Shown: positions 25,822 to 36,420 of the stretch, piece after piece
How the letters are laid out: each line of letters opens with the position of its first letter
How positions within the stretch are numbered: the first letter of the stretch is position 1
Source of the DNA: Deinococcus roseus
Lineage (GTDB): Bacteria > Deinococcota > Deinococci > Deinococcales > Deinococcaceae
Direction: 5' to 3'
Assembly: GCF_014646895.1 (NCBI RefSeq)
Contig: NZ_BMOD01000004.1
Location: forward strand, 259,993 to 323,992
Length of the DNA: 64,000 nucleotides
Translations under genes and position numbers: made by a program
Notes under the pieces: generated by a model
Told to the model about the DNA's origin: nothing
Databases searched by the model: none
The model's input: only the letters and a program-made list of their open reading frames with translations

Positions 25822-25827
25822 ATTATA
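25822..25827 (-). promoter_or_regulatory. -10 box of the GH57-haemoglobin operon
   Basis: TATAAT read leftward, about 30 bp before the start; a CTTTAA 16 bp further up is a weak -35 candidate. Confidence 0.5.
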
Positions 25828-25997
25828 ACGTAAGTCCTGAAAATTAAAGCCACCCCTCTGGTTTTTCCCTCTGCTGGCAAGGGTGGGCACCCTGAAAAGC
25901 AAACACAAAAAAGTAGAATTCTACAGAAAATTTACAGTTCTGATCCCAGAACTTTGCATTTTGTGACTTCAAAAGCCCTGAAAGTGCAAACAAACGC

Positions 25998-26603
25998 TCA
26001 TTCTTCCGTAAAAAGCAGCCCCTGGGCCACCGGAGCAAAAGTTTTTCGGTGCTCTGGGGTCACCCCATGTTTCTGCAAAGCCTGCACATGCTCCTGGGTG
26101 CCGTACCCCTTGTGGCCCGCAAAACCGTACTCTGGGTGCTTTTCATGCAGGTCAATCATGTACTGGTCTCTGGCGGTTTTGGCCAGCAAACTCGCAGCAG
26201 CCACGGTGTAAGAGTTGCCATCTGCTTTTGGCACCGCCAGCAAGGGCAAGTCGGTCTTGACCTTCAAATAATCGGTGATGACGGCCTCGGGCTGCAGTTC
26301 CTGAAGGATCTGCTCGCTGGCCCGGATCACCACTTTCAGAATGCCCGTGGAATCAATCTCTGCGGCTGGAACCAGTTTGACGGCATATTTCACTGCATAA
26401 GACTTCACATGCTCTGCGAGTTCCATGCGGCGGTCAAACTTCAGGGTCTTGGAATCCCGATAAGGCAGTTCAATGCGCTCTGCAGGCAAAATCACACCTG
26501 CCACAGCCACAGGTCCAGCCAGTGCCCCACGTCCTGCCTCATCAATGCCCAGAATCAGCTTGAAATCCCCAATCTGGGTTTCCAGGGTCCAGGAGGGGGT
26601 CAT
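25998..26603 (-). CDS. rnhB: Ribonuclease HII
   Basis: Removes RNA from RNA-DNA hybrids and single ribonucleotides from DNA. The 201-residue protein has the catalytic DEAGRG near residue 21, DSKTL, EAVITDYLKV with the third acidic residue, AASLLAKTARDQYM and GYGTQEHVQALQKHGVTPEHRKTF, all standard RNase HII signatures. Start ATG at 26603. Divergent from rsmC with a 120-bp spacer. There is no operon partner downstream before the GH57 promoter region. Confidence 0.95.
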   Translation of the reverse strand: MTPSWTLETQIGDFKLILGIDEAGRGALAGPVAVAGVILPAERIELPYRDSKTLKFDRRMELAEHVKSYAVKYAVKLVPAAEIDSTGILKVVIRASEQILQELQPEAVITDYLKVKTDLPLLAVPKADGNSYTVAAASLLAKTARDQYMIDLHEKHPEYGFAGHKGYGTQEHVQALQKHGVTPEHRKTFAPVAQGLLFTEE

Positions 26604-26722
26604 TCGGGGTTCCTTGTACTGGGAACCTGTTGTCTGACCCCCAGCAACCTCAGCATGGGTGTTCCCCCAAACCTTTCAAATCCACAGTCCAGATTCAGCA
26701 TAACGAGTACACTATAGTGCTG

Positions 26723-27859
26723 ATGTATTCTGACCTCAAAATTGCCAAACTTCCCCCCAAGCTGCCCGAACGGGGCATCCTCACCAAAGCGGGGGTGCGG
26801 GGGTATCCGGGTCTGGACGATGCCCAGGCATTGTTGCTGGAGGTGCTGTTGCATCCTCCTGTGGACCTCGGAGAAAAAATTCTGGACCTCACTGCGCAGA
26901 ACGGGGCTGTGGCCCTTTACCTCCCAGAACACCAGGTGACCCTGACCGAGCGCTCCAGGGCAGCCCTGGAAGTGCTGGAACGCCAGTTTGCAGACGATCC
27001 CAGGGTGCAGGTGCAGGCGGCGCTTCCTCTGGAAACCACAGGAGAATTTGACACCGTGCTGGCCGTGCTTCCTGCCGACAAAGGCAACGAAGCTGTTCGG
27101 GAATACCTGCAGGCTGCTTTTGAGCGCACCCGCAAGGGCGGTCTGTGCCTGATTGCCGGAGACAAGGACAAGGGCTTTGAGCGCTATTTCAAATGGTTCA
27201 AAGCGGCTTTCGGAGAAGGTGAAATTCTGGAGCGCCACAAGGGCATGCGGGTGGCAGGCTTCATCAAGGAGAATTCCGAGGCTCAGCTCGAAGCCGCAAA
27301 AACCCACCAGTACACTTTTGAAGGGCTGCACATCACCTCTTTGCCCGGTGTGTTCAGTGCCAGCAAAATCGACGAAGCCAGCCAGCTGTTGCTGTCCCAT
27401 CTGCCCTCTCCTGCTGGAAAACGGGTGCTGGACATCGGGGCGGGAGCAGGCGTACTGGGTCTGAAGTGTGCCCAGCTGGGTGCAAACGTGACCTTGCTGG
27501 AAGAAGATCTGGCTGCTGTGCGCAGCATCGAAAAGAATGCCCAGCAGGCACATTTGAATGTGCAGGCGCTCCACAGCGATGTGGGGAGCGCCCTCCCTGT
27601 AAAACCAGACCCTACAAAAGCAGAATTTGATCTGGTCCTGATGAATCCCCCTTTCCACGTGGGAAGCGATGTGATTCTGGAGGTGGCCGAGGAGTTCATC
27701 CGGGTGGCCTACCAGCAGGTGCGGCACATGGGAGAGGTGTGGGTGGTGGCCAACCAGTTCTTGCCCTATGAGGCCCTGATGCAGCGGTACGGCAAGGTGC
27801 AATTGGTGGTGAAAAACAAGAGCTACAAGGTCCTGAAGGGAATCCGGGAACGAATCTGA
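26723..27859 (+). CDS. RsmC-like rRNA (guanine-N2) methyltransferase
   Basis: SAM-dependent RNA methyltransferase. The 378-residue protein has a degenerate N-terminal methyltransferase-like domain (LDLTAQNGAVALYLPEHQVTL near 50) and a catalytic C-terminal domain (VLDIGAGAGVLGLKCAQLGANVTLLE near 235; catalytic NPPFH near 311; KVLKGIRERI end). This two-domain layout and the NPPFH motif are typical of RsmC, which methylates G1207 of 16S rRNA in E. coli. Start ATG at 26723 is preceded by TACACT/TATAGT and no Shine-Dalgarno, suggesting a leaderless transcript; the frame is open to 26630. Confidence 0.85.
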   Translation: MYSDLKIAKLPPKLPERGILTKAGVRGYPGLDDAQALLLEVLLHPPVDLGEKILDLTAQNGAVALYLPEHQVTLTERSRAALEVLERQFADDPRVQVQAALPLETTGEFDTVLAVLPADKGNEAVREYLQAAFERTRKGGLCLIAGDKDKGFERYFKWFKAAFGEGEILERHKGMRVAGFIKENSEAQLEAAKTHQYTFEGLHITSLPGVFSASKIDEASQLLLSHLPSPAGKRVLDIGAGAGVLGLKCAQLGANVTLLEEDLAAVRSIEKNAQQAHLNVQALHSDVGSALPVKPDPTKAEFDLVLMNPPFHVGSDVILEVAEEFIRVAYQQVRHMGEVWVVANQFLPYEALMQRYGKVQLVVKNKSYKVLKGIRERI

Positions 27860-27861
27860 AC

Positions 27862-27879
27862 AACCTCTCGTAAGAGGTT
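27862..27879 (+). other. Short hairpin after rsmC
   Basis: AACCTCT-CGTA-AGAGGTT lies 3 bp after the rsmC stop. No T-run follows, so it may be a processing or weak termination site. Confidence 0.45.
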
Positions 27880-27973
27880 AGGCGTGAAGCAAATTTGAGA
27901 TGTCTCCCAGACTTCTCGCAGGAAATTTGCTACACTTCTACGATGCGGTATTCTTGCCGTGAGGGAGTGATAC

Positions 27974-29362
27974 ATGACTGAAAAACGCACACGCTCCAAG
28001 AAGACCAGCGAGACCCTTGAAGTTGCCCCAGAAAACACTCCTGTGTCCCAGAGCGCCGCAAAAGTGCGGACCCGCAAGAAAGCCACGGTAGAAGAAGCCC
28101 CAAAAACCAAAGGCCGTCGGGCAGCAGCAGAACCTGACGACAGCACCCCCAGACCCGACAAACCCTACATCCAGCATCAGGCCATTCAGGACCTGATCCG
28201 GGTGGGCAAGACCATGGGCATGCTCTCCACCGAGGAGATCGCCACCGCCCTGAGCGCCGCACTGGAAGGCAGTGGCACCTCTGAGGCCGATCTGCTGGAA
28301 GAAGTGGATGACCTGCAGGTGTTCATCCAGCGTCAGGGCATCGAAATCAGCGACCTCGCAGATGACGATGACGACGCCCTGGAAGAAGAAGACGACGATG
28401 ACGAGGAAGAAGACGAATTTTTCGACGACATTCCCAAAACCGTTTCCAATGACCCTGTTCGCCAGTACCTGCATGAAATTGGCCGGGTGCCCCTGCTGAC
28501 CCTCGACGAGGAAATCGATCTGGCCCGCCGCATTGAAGAGGGTGAAGAGGCCCGCAAGCGCCTGGAAGCCGGAGAGAACAGCGACGACGAGCGCAAACAG
28601 CGCCGCCTGCAGCGCCTCACCGAAGACGGACAGTACGCCCGCCAGCAACTGATCGAGGCCAACCTGCGTCTGGTGGTGTCCATCGCCAAGAAGTACACCG
28701 GTCGTGGTCTGGGCTTCCTGGATTTGATTCAGGAAGGCAACCAGGGCCTGATCCGCGCCGTGGAGAAGTTCGAGTACAAGCGCCGCTACAAGTTCTCCAC
28801 TTATGCCACCTGGTGGATCCGTCAGGCCATCAACCGCGCCATTGCCGACCAGGCCCGCACCATCCGCATTCCCGTGCACATGGTGGAAACCATCAACAAG
28901 CTGACCCGCACCGCCAGACAGCTCCAGCAGGAACTGTCCCGCGAGCCCAGCTACGAAGAAATCGCTGAAGCCATGGGTCCCGGCTGGGACGCTGCCAAGG
29001 TGGAGGAAGTGCAGAAGGTTTCCCAGGAACCCGTGTCCCTGGAAACCCCCATCGGGGACGAGAAGGACAGCTTCTACGGGGACTTCATCCCCGACGAGAA
29101 CCTGGACAGCCCTGTGGAGAACGCCGCCAAGACCCTGCTCAGTGAGGAGCTGGAAAAAGCCCTCTCCAAGCTGACCGAGCGTGAAGCCATGGTGCTGAAA
29201 CTGCGCAAAGGCCTGGTGGACGGACGTGAGCACACCCTGGAAGAGGTGGGCCAGTACTTCAACGTCACCCGTGAACGCATCCGCCAGATTGAGAACAAGG
29301 CGCTGCGCAAACTGAAGTACCACGAATCCAGAACCCGCAAACTGCGCGACTTTTTGGATTAA
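27974..29362 (+). CDS. rpoD: Principal RNA polymerase sigma factor
   Basis: Directs core RNA polymerase to housekeeping promoters. The 462-residue group-1 sigma-70 has a charged N terminus (Lys/Arg-rich, then about 75-120 resembling region 1.1), a very acidic insert (DDDDDALEEEDDDDEEEDEF, about 130-150), region 1.2 (VRQYLHEIGRVPLLT), region 2 (AYATWWIRQAINRAI with the -10 helix), region 3 and region 4 (ERIRQIENKALRKLKYH). Start ATG at 27974 has GAGGGAG upstream. It ends at a perfect terminator. The long acidic insert differs from that of E. coli in position and may affect promoter escape. Confidence 0.96.
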   Translation: MTEKRTRSKKTSETLEVAPENTPVSQSAAKVRTRKKATVEEAPKTKGRRAAAEPDDSTPRPDKPYIQHQAIQDLIRVGKTMGMLSTEEIATALSAALEGSGTSEADLLEEVDDLQVFIQRQGIEISDLADDDDDALEEEDDDDEEEDEFFDDIPKTVSNDPVRQYLHEIGRVPLLTLDEEIDLARRIEEGEEARKRLEAGENSDDERKQRRLQRLTEDGQYARQQLIEANLRLVVSIAKKYTGRGLGFLDLIQEGNQGLIRAVEKFEYKRRYKFSTYATWWIRQAINRAIADQARTIRIPVHMVETINKLTRTARQLQQELSREPSYEEIAEAMGPGWDAAKVEEVQKVSQEPVSLETPIGDEKDSFYGDFIPDENLDSPVENAAKTLLSEELEKALSKLTEREAMVLKLRKGLVDGREHTLEEVGQYFNVTRERIRQIENKALRKLKYHESRTRKLRDFLD

Positions 29363-29380
29363 ACCCTGCTGAAACAAACA

Positions 29381-29412
29381 AAAAAGACAGCCCCGGAAAG
29401 GGCTGTCTTTTT
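29381..29412. terminator. Bidirectional terminator between rpoD and dedA
   Basis: A perfect 13-bp stem (AAAAAGACAGCCC / GGGCTGTCTTTTT) with a 6-base loop; T-runs on both strands fit the convergent genes. Confidence 0.92.
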
Positions 29413-29436
29413 GATTTCTGGTGATATTTTTAAAGC

Positions 29437-30054
29437 TTAAACTTTTTCCTGCACGTCATTTCTGGGTTTCAGCAAACGCAGACCCAGAGGGATCAGGGGC
29501 ACCAGGAATGCACACAGGATGATGATCAAGATGTATTTGTCCAGGGTTTTGGGATCAATGCCCAGCATAGGCACCACATAATAGGCCAGCAATGGAAGTG
29601 TAACGGTCCAGAGGGCTGCACTGACGATGTTGAGCAGCATGAACATGCCGTAATTCATGCGCACCATGCCTGCGAGGGTGGGCACAATGGCCCGCACTCC
29701 GGGGACAAAACGGGAAAGCACGATGGCCAGTGCACCATATTTCTGGTAAAACTGCTCTGCTTTGGTGATGTTCTCGGGTTTGAACAGGCGGCTGTTCTGG
29801 TTGCTGAACACCGCACGGCCATATTTGGCTCCCACCCAGTATCCGATGGCGTTGCCCAGCACGGCACCCAGGAAGGCAGCCAGGATGGTGGTGCCAATGT
29901 TGAGGGTTCCGGTGGAGGCAATGGTGCCCACGGCCAGCAGCAGGGTGTCTCCGGGAAGAAAAAAGAAAATCAGAAATCCAGTTTCCAGCATCAGGGTGGC
30001 AGCAATCCCGATGTAACCAAATTTCAAGATGATGTCCTGCAGGTGCTCCAACAA
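29437..30054 (-). CDS. DedA-family membrane protein
   Basis: A 205-residue multi-pass membrane protein of the DedA/SNARE-associated family, whose members translocate phospholipids (undecaprenyl-phosphate or phosphatidylethanolamine) across the inner membrane. Seen: ETGFLIFFFLPGDTLLLAVGTIA (re-entrant loop with the family acidic residue), GYWVGAKYGRAVF, and SRFVPGVRAIVPTLAGMVRM, the arginine-rich signature. Start is TTG at 30054 or 30051, 8 bases after an AAGGAG. Convergent with rpoD; divergent from the MOSC gene. Confidence 0.9.
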   Translation of the reverse strand: MLEHLQDIILKFGYIGIAATLMLETGFLIFFFLPGDTLLLAVGTIASTGTLNIGTTILAAFLGAVLGNAIGYWVGAKYGRAVFSNQNSRLFKPENITKAEQFYQKYGALAIVLSRFVPGVRAIVPTLAGMVRMNYGMFMLLNIVSAALWTVTLPLLAYYVVPMLGIDPKTLDKYILIIILCAFLVPLIPLGLRLLKPRNDVQEKV

Positions 30055-30240
30055 AGTGAGTTCTCCTTTGGTTCAGCTGAATCTTGGCAGATCAGTCTGA
30101 AACGGTACCCTTCACAGGGTAATCGGTTTTGATGTACTACGACTGAGAGGCCCAAAAAGTTGCACCAGATCCAGAAACAGGCCGGTGGTGCCTGGGTGGT
30201 GTACAATCAAACTAACAAGTTTAGTAAACAAGGACATCGC

Positions 30241-31095
30241 ATGACTGAACCATTGCCCCAGAACCCCATCCAGCCCGTCAGCCTATGGATCTACCCCATC
30301 AAATCCTGTGCAGGAATTGAAGTTTCCTCCGCCCACATCACCCCCGAATCTGGCCTTGCAGGCGATCGGGACTGGATCATCGTGGACCATGAAGACCAGC
30401 AAATCTGGATGGGAGGCAACCACCAAATGGCCCTGATTCAGCCTCATTTTGACGGGTCAGAGATGGTTCTCAGGGCTTCAGGCAAAAGCGATCTCCGGGT
30501 GCCCCTGAACCCAGCAGGACAGCCCTGTCAGGCCAGAATCTGGAATGACATCGACAAGGTGAACGAGACGTTTTCCGGACAAGAGGCAGGAGAGAAAGCA
30601 GCACTCTGGCTTTCAGAGGTGCTGGGGCAAACAGCACGTCTGGTCAAACTGGGAGAGGAAGGCATCACCCGCAAAGCCCTGCTTCCCTTGCATGTGGTTT
30701 CACTGGCCTCCCTGCGCAAACTGAACCAGCAACTCTCTGAGAAAGGGCATCCTGCTGTAGAACACCAGCGTTTCCGGGCCAATCTGGTGATCGACCATCC
30801 AGAACTGGAACCTTTCGCGGAAGAAGGGTTTTCTGAATTGCACTGGTCTGAAGGTTCCCTGATTCTGGAAATGACTGGCAACTGCATCCGCTGCATCATG
30901 CCCAACGTGAATCCAGAAGATGCCACTGCAGGCCGTGAACCACTGGCTTCTGTCACCGCCCTCAGCAGGGAACGGCAACAAAAAAACCCCATCTTTGGGG
31001 TTTATGCAAAAGCAAAGTCTGCAGGTGTGCTGACCAGAGGACAGCCGGGAACAGCCACAACAAAGCCAATCAGTTCTGACTTTCCCCCTGCCTGA
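30241..31095 (+). CDS. MOSC-domain protein (YcbX/mARC-like)
   Basis: A 284-residue protein with an N-terminal beta-barrel (WIYPIKSCAGIEVSSAHIT, residues 15-33) and a C-terminal MOSC domain whose conserved GNCIRCIMPNVNPEDA (about 224-239) holds the cofactor-binding cysteine. Relatives bind molybdenum cofactor and reduce N-hydroxylated bases or hydroxylamines. No ferredoxin domain, so it needs partner reductases. Start ATG with AAGGAC upstream. Upstream at about 30207-30227 lies ACTAAC-AAG-TTTAGT, an operator-like repeat. The last 26 bp overlap the convergent sufU. Confidence 0.85.
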   Translation: MTEPLPQNPIQPVSLWIYPIKSCAGIEVSSAHITPESGLAGDRDWIIVDHEDQQIWMGGNHQMALIQPHFDGSEMVLRASGKSDLRVPLNPAGQPCQARIWNDIDKVNETFSGQEAGEKAALWLSEVLGQTARLVKLGEEGITRKALLPLHVVSLASLRKLNQQLSEKGHPAVEHQRFRANLVIDHPELEPFAEEGFSELHWSEGSLILEMTGNCIRCIMPNVNPEDATAGREPLASVTALSRERQQKNPIFGVYAKAKSAGVLTRGQPGTATTKPISSDFPPA

Positions 31096-31501
31096 GGGCC
31101 TCGTCTAAAGTGGTCCAGGGCAAAGAGGCACACTTCACACGGGCATGGATCTTGCTGATGCCCTGCAAGGCAGAGAGTTCTCCCAGTTCTGGGTGTGCAG
31201 TTCCGGTTCTCAGCATGTTTTTGAAGTAGCTGCTGAGGTCCTGCACTTCAGAGATTTTCTTGCCCTTGATGGCCTCGGTCATCAGGCTTGCAGTGGCCTG
31301 CGAGATGGCACATCCATGCCCTTTGAATCGGGCCTCCCGAATGACCCCATTTTCGATGGTGAGGTCCAGAACCAGTTCATCGCCACAAGAAGAGTTTTTG
31401 CCCTCCTGGCGGTGGGTGTGGGGGTCCAGTTCCCCATAATTTCTGGGCTTCTTGTAGTGCTCCAGAATGATCTGTTTGTAGAGGTCTTCCAGTAAACTCA
31501 T
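31070..31501 (-). CDS. sufU: SufU-type iron-sulfur scaffold / zinc-dependent sulfurtransferase
   Basis: Accepts sulfur from SufS and passes it to the SUF scaffold. The 143-residue protein has the three conserved cysteines in SSCGDE, GHGCAIS and VKCASLPW (Zn/sulfur ligands) and the SufU insertion that IscU lacks (TGTAHPELGELSAL). Start ATG at 31501 with AAGGAG upstream inside the sufS end; the frame opens earlier to 31525. One base separates it from sufS, so the two are translationally coupled. Its 3' end overlaps the convergent MOSC gene by 26 bp. Confidence 0.93.
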   Translation of the reverse strand: MSLLEDLYKQIILEHYKKPRNYGELDPHTHRQEGKNSSCGDELVLDLTIENGVIREARFKGHGCAISQATASLMTEAIKGKKISEVQDLSSYFKNMLRTGTAHPELGELSALQGISKIHARVKCASLPWTTLDEALRQGESQN

Positions 31502-31502
31502 G

Positions 31503-32732
31503 TCACTCCTTGAAGAAGGCCACAATTTCTCTCAGGGCCTGAACGAGGGCATCAATGTCTTCACGGGTATTGTACAGATAGAAACTGGCCCTGGCGGTGG
31601 AACCCACCTTCAAAGCCCGCATCAGGGGCTGTGCGCAGTGGTGGCCACTGCGCACACAGATGCCCCGCTCGTCCAGAAAACCCGCCACATCGTGGGCATG
31701 CACACCCTGCAAATTGAAACTGAGCACTCCTGCCCGGTCCTCTCCGAGGGGTCCATACTGGGTCAGTTCAGGGATTTCAGCGATCCGGTCCAGGGCGTAA
31801 GCCATCAGGTCTTTTTCGTGTTGCCAGATGCGCTCCATTCCCAGATCCTGCAGGTACTGTGCAGCCACACCCAGCGCCACCACTTCTGCAATGGCAGGGG
31901 TTCCCGCCTCAAATTTGCGGGGCAAATCTGCGTAAGTGGAGTGGTCAATGTAGACCTGATCGATCATCTCCCCTCCTCCCAGAAAAGGAGACATCTCTTC
32001 CAGCAGCTCAGGTCTGGCATACAGCACCCCTGCCCCGGTGGGACCACACATCTTGTGCCCACTGAACGCAAAGAAATCTGCCCCCAGTTCCTGCACATTC
32101 ACAGGCAGATGGGGCACGCTCTGGGCTCCATCGATGAGCACCAGCGCACCTGCCTGATGGGCCTGTTCGGTCATCTGCTGCACCGGGTTGAGGGTTCCCA
32201 GCGCATTGGAAATGTGGGCCACAGCCACCAGTTTCACCTTGCCAGAAGCCAGTTTTTGCAGGTAATCCTGCTGGTCCAGTCTGCCTTCCGGCGTGACCCT
32301 CACCCCGATGACCTCTGCTCCTGTGGCTTTTGCAGCGATGTGCCAGGGCACCAGATTGGAATGGTGCTCCATTTCGGTCACCAGGATCTGGTCGCCAGGT
32401 TTCAGGTGATCCAGTGCCCAGGTGCGGGCCACCAGGTTGATCGCCTCGGTGGTGTTGCGGGTGAAGATGATGCCCTGTTCTGGAGCCTGAATCAGACGTG
32501 CCACCCTGGAACGGGCCTCCTCGTAGGCCTCCGTGGATTCGATGGACAGGGAGTAGGCTCCCCGGTGAATGTTGGCATTGGTGTGCTCGTAAAAGTGCGA
32601 CAGGGCATCGATGACAGCCCTGGGTTTCTGGGCGGTGGCGGTGGAATCCAGATACACCAGCTTTTTGCCGTTCACCGTGCGTTGCAGAATGGGAAAGTCC
32701 TCCCGGACCTGGGACCAGTTGCGGGTCATCAT
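31503..32732 (-). CDS. sufS: SufS-type cysteine desulfurase
   Basis: PLP enzyme that takes sulfur from cysteine for Fe-S assembly. The 409-residue protein has VYLDSTATAQKP near residue 26, TRNTTEAINLVA, MEHHSNLVPW, the PLP lysine in FSGHKMCGPTGAGVLY, and RSGHHCAQP with the active-site cysteine. Group II desulfurase (SufS type). The start at 32732 (or the next ATG, 32729) follows a TAAACT box by 6 bp with no Shine-Dalgarno, so probably leaderless. Operon with sufU; sufBCD are not in the window. Confidence 0.95.
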   Translation of the reverse strand: MMTRNWSQVREDFPILQRTVNGKKLVYLDSTATAQKPRAVIDALSHFYEHTNANIHRGAYSLSIESTEAYEEARSRVARLIQAPEQGIIFTRNTTEAINLVARTWALDHLKPGDQILVTEMEHHSNLVPWHIAAKATGAEVIGVRVTPEGRLDQQDYLQKLASGKVKLVAVAHISNALGTLNPVQQMTEQAHQAGALVLIDGAQSVPHLPVNVQELGADFFAFSGHKMCGPTGAGVLYARPELLEEMSPFLGGGEMIDQVYIDHSTYADLPRKFEAGTPAIAEVVALGVAAQYLQDLGMERIWQHEKDLMAYALDRIAEIPELTQYGPLGEDRAGVLSFNLQGVHAHDVAGFLDERGICVRSGHHCAQPLMRALKVGSTARASFYLYNTREDIDALVQALREIVAFFKE

Positions 32733-32780
32733 GGTTTCAGTTTAGGCCGAATGGACAGGGACATTGGTAACGTTGTTTCC

Positions 32781-32803
32781 TGTAGGGCACAGCAGGTGCG
32801 CCC
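32781..32803. repeat. Degraded copy of the GGGCGCAGC palindromic element
   Basis: TGTAGGGCACAGCAGGTGCG and the following CCC align, in reverse orientation, with the perfect palindrome at 11402, 42403 and 44149, with a few substitutions and a deletion. Confidence 0.45.
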
Positions 32804-32842
32804 TGCCGAGAGCCAAGCGCCGAGGGCCGAGGGCGAAAAGCA
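32804..32842 (+). repeat. Heptamer array, left arm of an opposed pair
   Basis: GCCGAGA, GCCAAGC, GCCGAGG, GCCGAGG and GCGAAAA units between sufS and rel; its mirror lies at 32940. Together they enclose about 97 bp. Confidence 0.65.
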
Positions 32843-32939
32843 GAATCAATGGTGTTGGGTTCAAGAGATCGTGTTCAGAGCAACCGGGTTGGTTGTCACA
32901 AAACGCTGCTTGAAAACAAGGCCAGAGCAAAGCTTTTCA

Positions 32940-32979
32940 GAAGCCCTCGGCGCTCGGCCCTCAGCCCTCGGCGCTTTCC
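32940..32979 (-). repeat. Heptamer array, right arm of an opposed pair
   Basis: GCCCTCGGCGCTCGGCCCTC and further reverse-orientation units, pairing with 32804-32842. The rest of the 32733-33102 gap holds the rel promoter and no other gene. Confidence 0.65.
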
Positions 32980-32997
32980 CAGCATCAAGACAACACT

Positions 32998-33025
32998 GTT
33001 CACCCCCGACAAAACGCTATACAAT
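32998..33025 (+). promoter_or_regulatory. Probable promoter of rel
   Basis: A TACAAT -10 (33020-33025) with a weak GTTCAC -35 (32998-33003) 16 bp away; it starts directly after the heptamer array. Confidence 0.4.
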
Positions 33026-33102
33026 GTCATCTCAGTGTGTCCTGATCCCGCCCGGTGCAGGAAAAGGAGCAAAATAAGCAGGAAAGTTCGGACAGGTGCT
33101 GG

Positions 33103-35406
<2,304 letters not shown>

Positions 35407-35417
35407 TTTCAATTTAC

Positions 35418-35465
35418 CGCTGGGAACAGTTTGCAGGCTGAAAGCCCTGTAGACTGTTCCCAGCG
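35418..35465 (+). terminator. Large stem-loop after rel
   Basis: A perfect 12-bp outer stem (CGCTGGGAACAG / CTGTTCCCAGCG) with an inner GCAGGC/GCCCTG stem. It ends 21 bp before the next gene, so it may act as a terminator or as a structured leader. No strong T-run follows. Confidence 0.55.
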
Positions 35466-35486
35466 TGTTTCCTCTGGAGAAAACCC

Positions 35487-35717
35487 ATGAAAGAACTGAA
35501 TTTTGCCAAAAGCATCCTGCAGGACCGCCCCTGGAAAGATGTTCCTGCCGATGAAGTGCTGGAGCGTTCAAAAGCCTTGCTGACAGAATGGATGGCCGGA
35601 GAGCAGCGTCTGGAGCGTCCAAAACTCTATGATCACTACGCCATTTTGCTGGTGGCCCTGATTGACCGTGTTGAGCGATTGGAAGAAGAACTGCAAATTT
35701 TAAAAAATAAAACCTGA
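35487..35717 (+). CDS. Small helical protein of unknown function
   Basis: A 76-residue protein with a TGGAGA ribosome-binding site 7-8 bases before the ATG. The N-terminal half (MKELNFAKSILQDRPWKDV) is followed by a likely coiled-coil C terminus (LIDRVERLEEELQILKN, residues 57-74), so it may dimerise. No family recognised. The gene lies between rel and a GNAT-like gene; it could be cotranscribed with rel if the stem-loop is read through. Confidence 0.65.
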   Translation: MKELNFAKSILQDRPWKDVPADEVLERSKALLTEWMAGEQRLERPKLYDHYAILLVALIDRVERLEEELQILKNKT

Positions 35718-35761
35718 GTTAACAACACTCAACTTTGCTTAGCTTTGGTGTATACTCGGTC

Positions 35762-36376
35762 ATGCCACTCACCCTTGCTGCAGTGACCCCCGAGAACTGG
35801 GAAAAACTGATTGAACTGAAATTGCCTGCAGAACAGGAAACCGCCAATCCTCCCAACTGGTACGCCCTGCTGCAAGCCAACCAGTTGCAATACCTGGCTT
35901 ATGGCATCCACAACGACGGAAAATTGATTGGGCTGGTCACCATTGGCTGGGTCAACGACACCCGCAGTTACTGGATCCACCACCTGATGCTCGATGCAGA
36001 CCACAACGAACCCGACCATGCTTTAGAAGCCATGAAGCTGACCGTGCGTTACATCCGGGGCCTTCCCGTGGGCACCAACATCACCTATCCCCTCCCCACC
36101 ACGCTCTACCACCCTGTGACCAACCAGCAACTGCAAGAGCTGGGCTTTGTTCCTCTGGGAGAATTCAGGGGACAGGTGATTTATGGGCTTCAGGCCCCTC
36201 CCCTGCCTCCTCTGCCCATCGAGGCACCCGTTCAGGCTGCTCCCACAGATGAGAAGAAGGAGATAAATTGGGAAAGAATTCTGCTGGGCATCATTCTGAT
36301 TCTGCTCACCCTGTACGGGTACTTTGAAGTGTATGTGCCCCGTTTGCCTGCGCCAAGTGACCTTCCCATCACCTGA
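35762..36376 (+). CDS. GNAT-like protein with a C-terminal membrane anchor
   Basis: A 204-residue protein. The first 140 residues look like a divergent GNAT domain (LIGLVTIGWVNDTRSYWIHH near 57, followed by a helix EPDHALEAMKLTVRYIRG and a later QELGFVPLGEF segment). The R/Q-x-x-G-x-G/A acetyl-CoA loop is not clear, so activity is uncertain. A Pro-rich linker (PPLPPLPIEAPV) leads to a single transmembrane helix (ILLGIILILLTLYGYF, about residues 177-192). Start ATG at 35762, five bases after a TATACT box, so the mRNA is probably leaderless. Confidence 0.6.
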   Translation: MPLTLAAVTPENWEKLIELKLPAEQETANPPNWYALLQANQLQYLAYGIHNDGKLIGLVTIGWVNDTRSYWIHHLMLDADHNEPDHALEAMKLTVRYIRGLPVGTNITYPLPTTLYHPVTNQQLQELGFVPLGEFRGQVIYGLQAPPLPPLPIEAPVQAAPTDEKKEINWERILLGIILILLTLYGYFEVYVPRLPAPSDLPIT

Positions 36377-36420
36377 CGCAGTTGTTTTTCGCCCCCATTC
36401 ACACCTGGAGGAAACGACCC

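Noticed and set aside
31500..33077. 525-codon open frame on the + strand
   Set aside because: It lies opposite sufS and sufU, which carry clear catalytic motifs; its translation is His/Gly-rich and family-less, typical of an antisense shadow.
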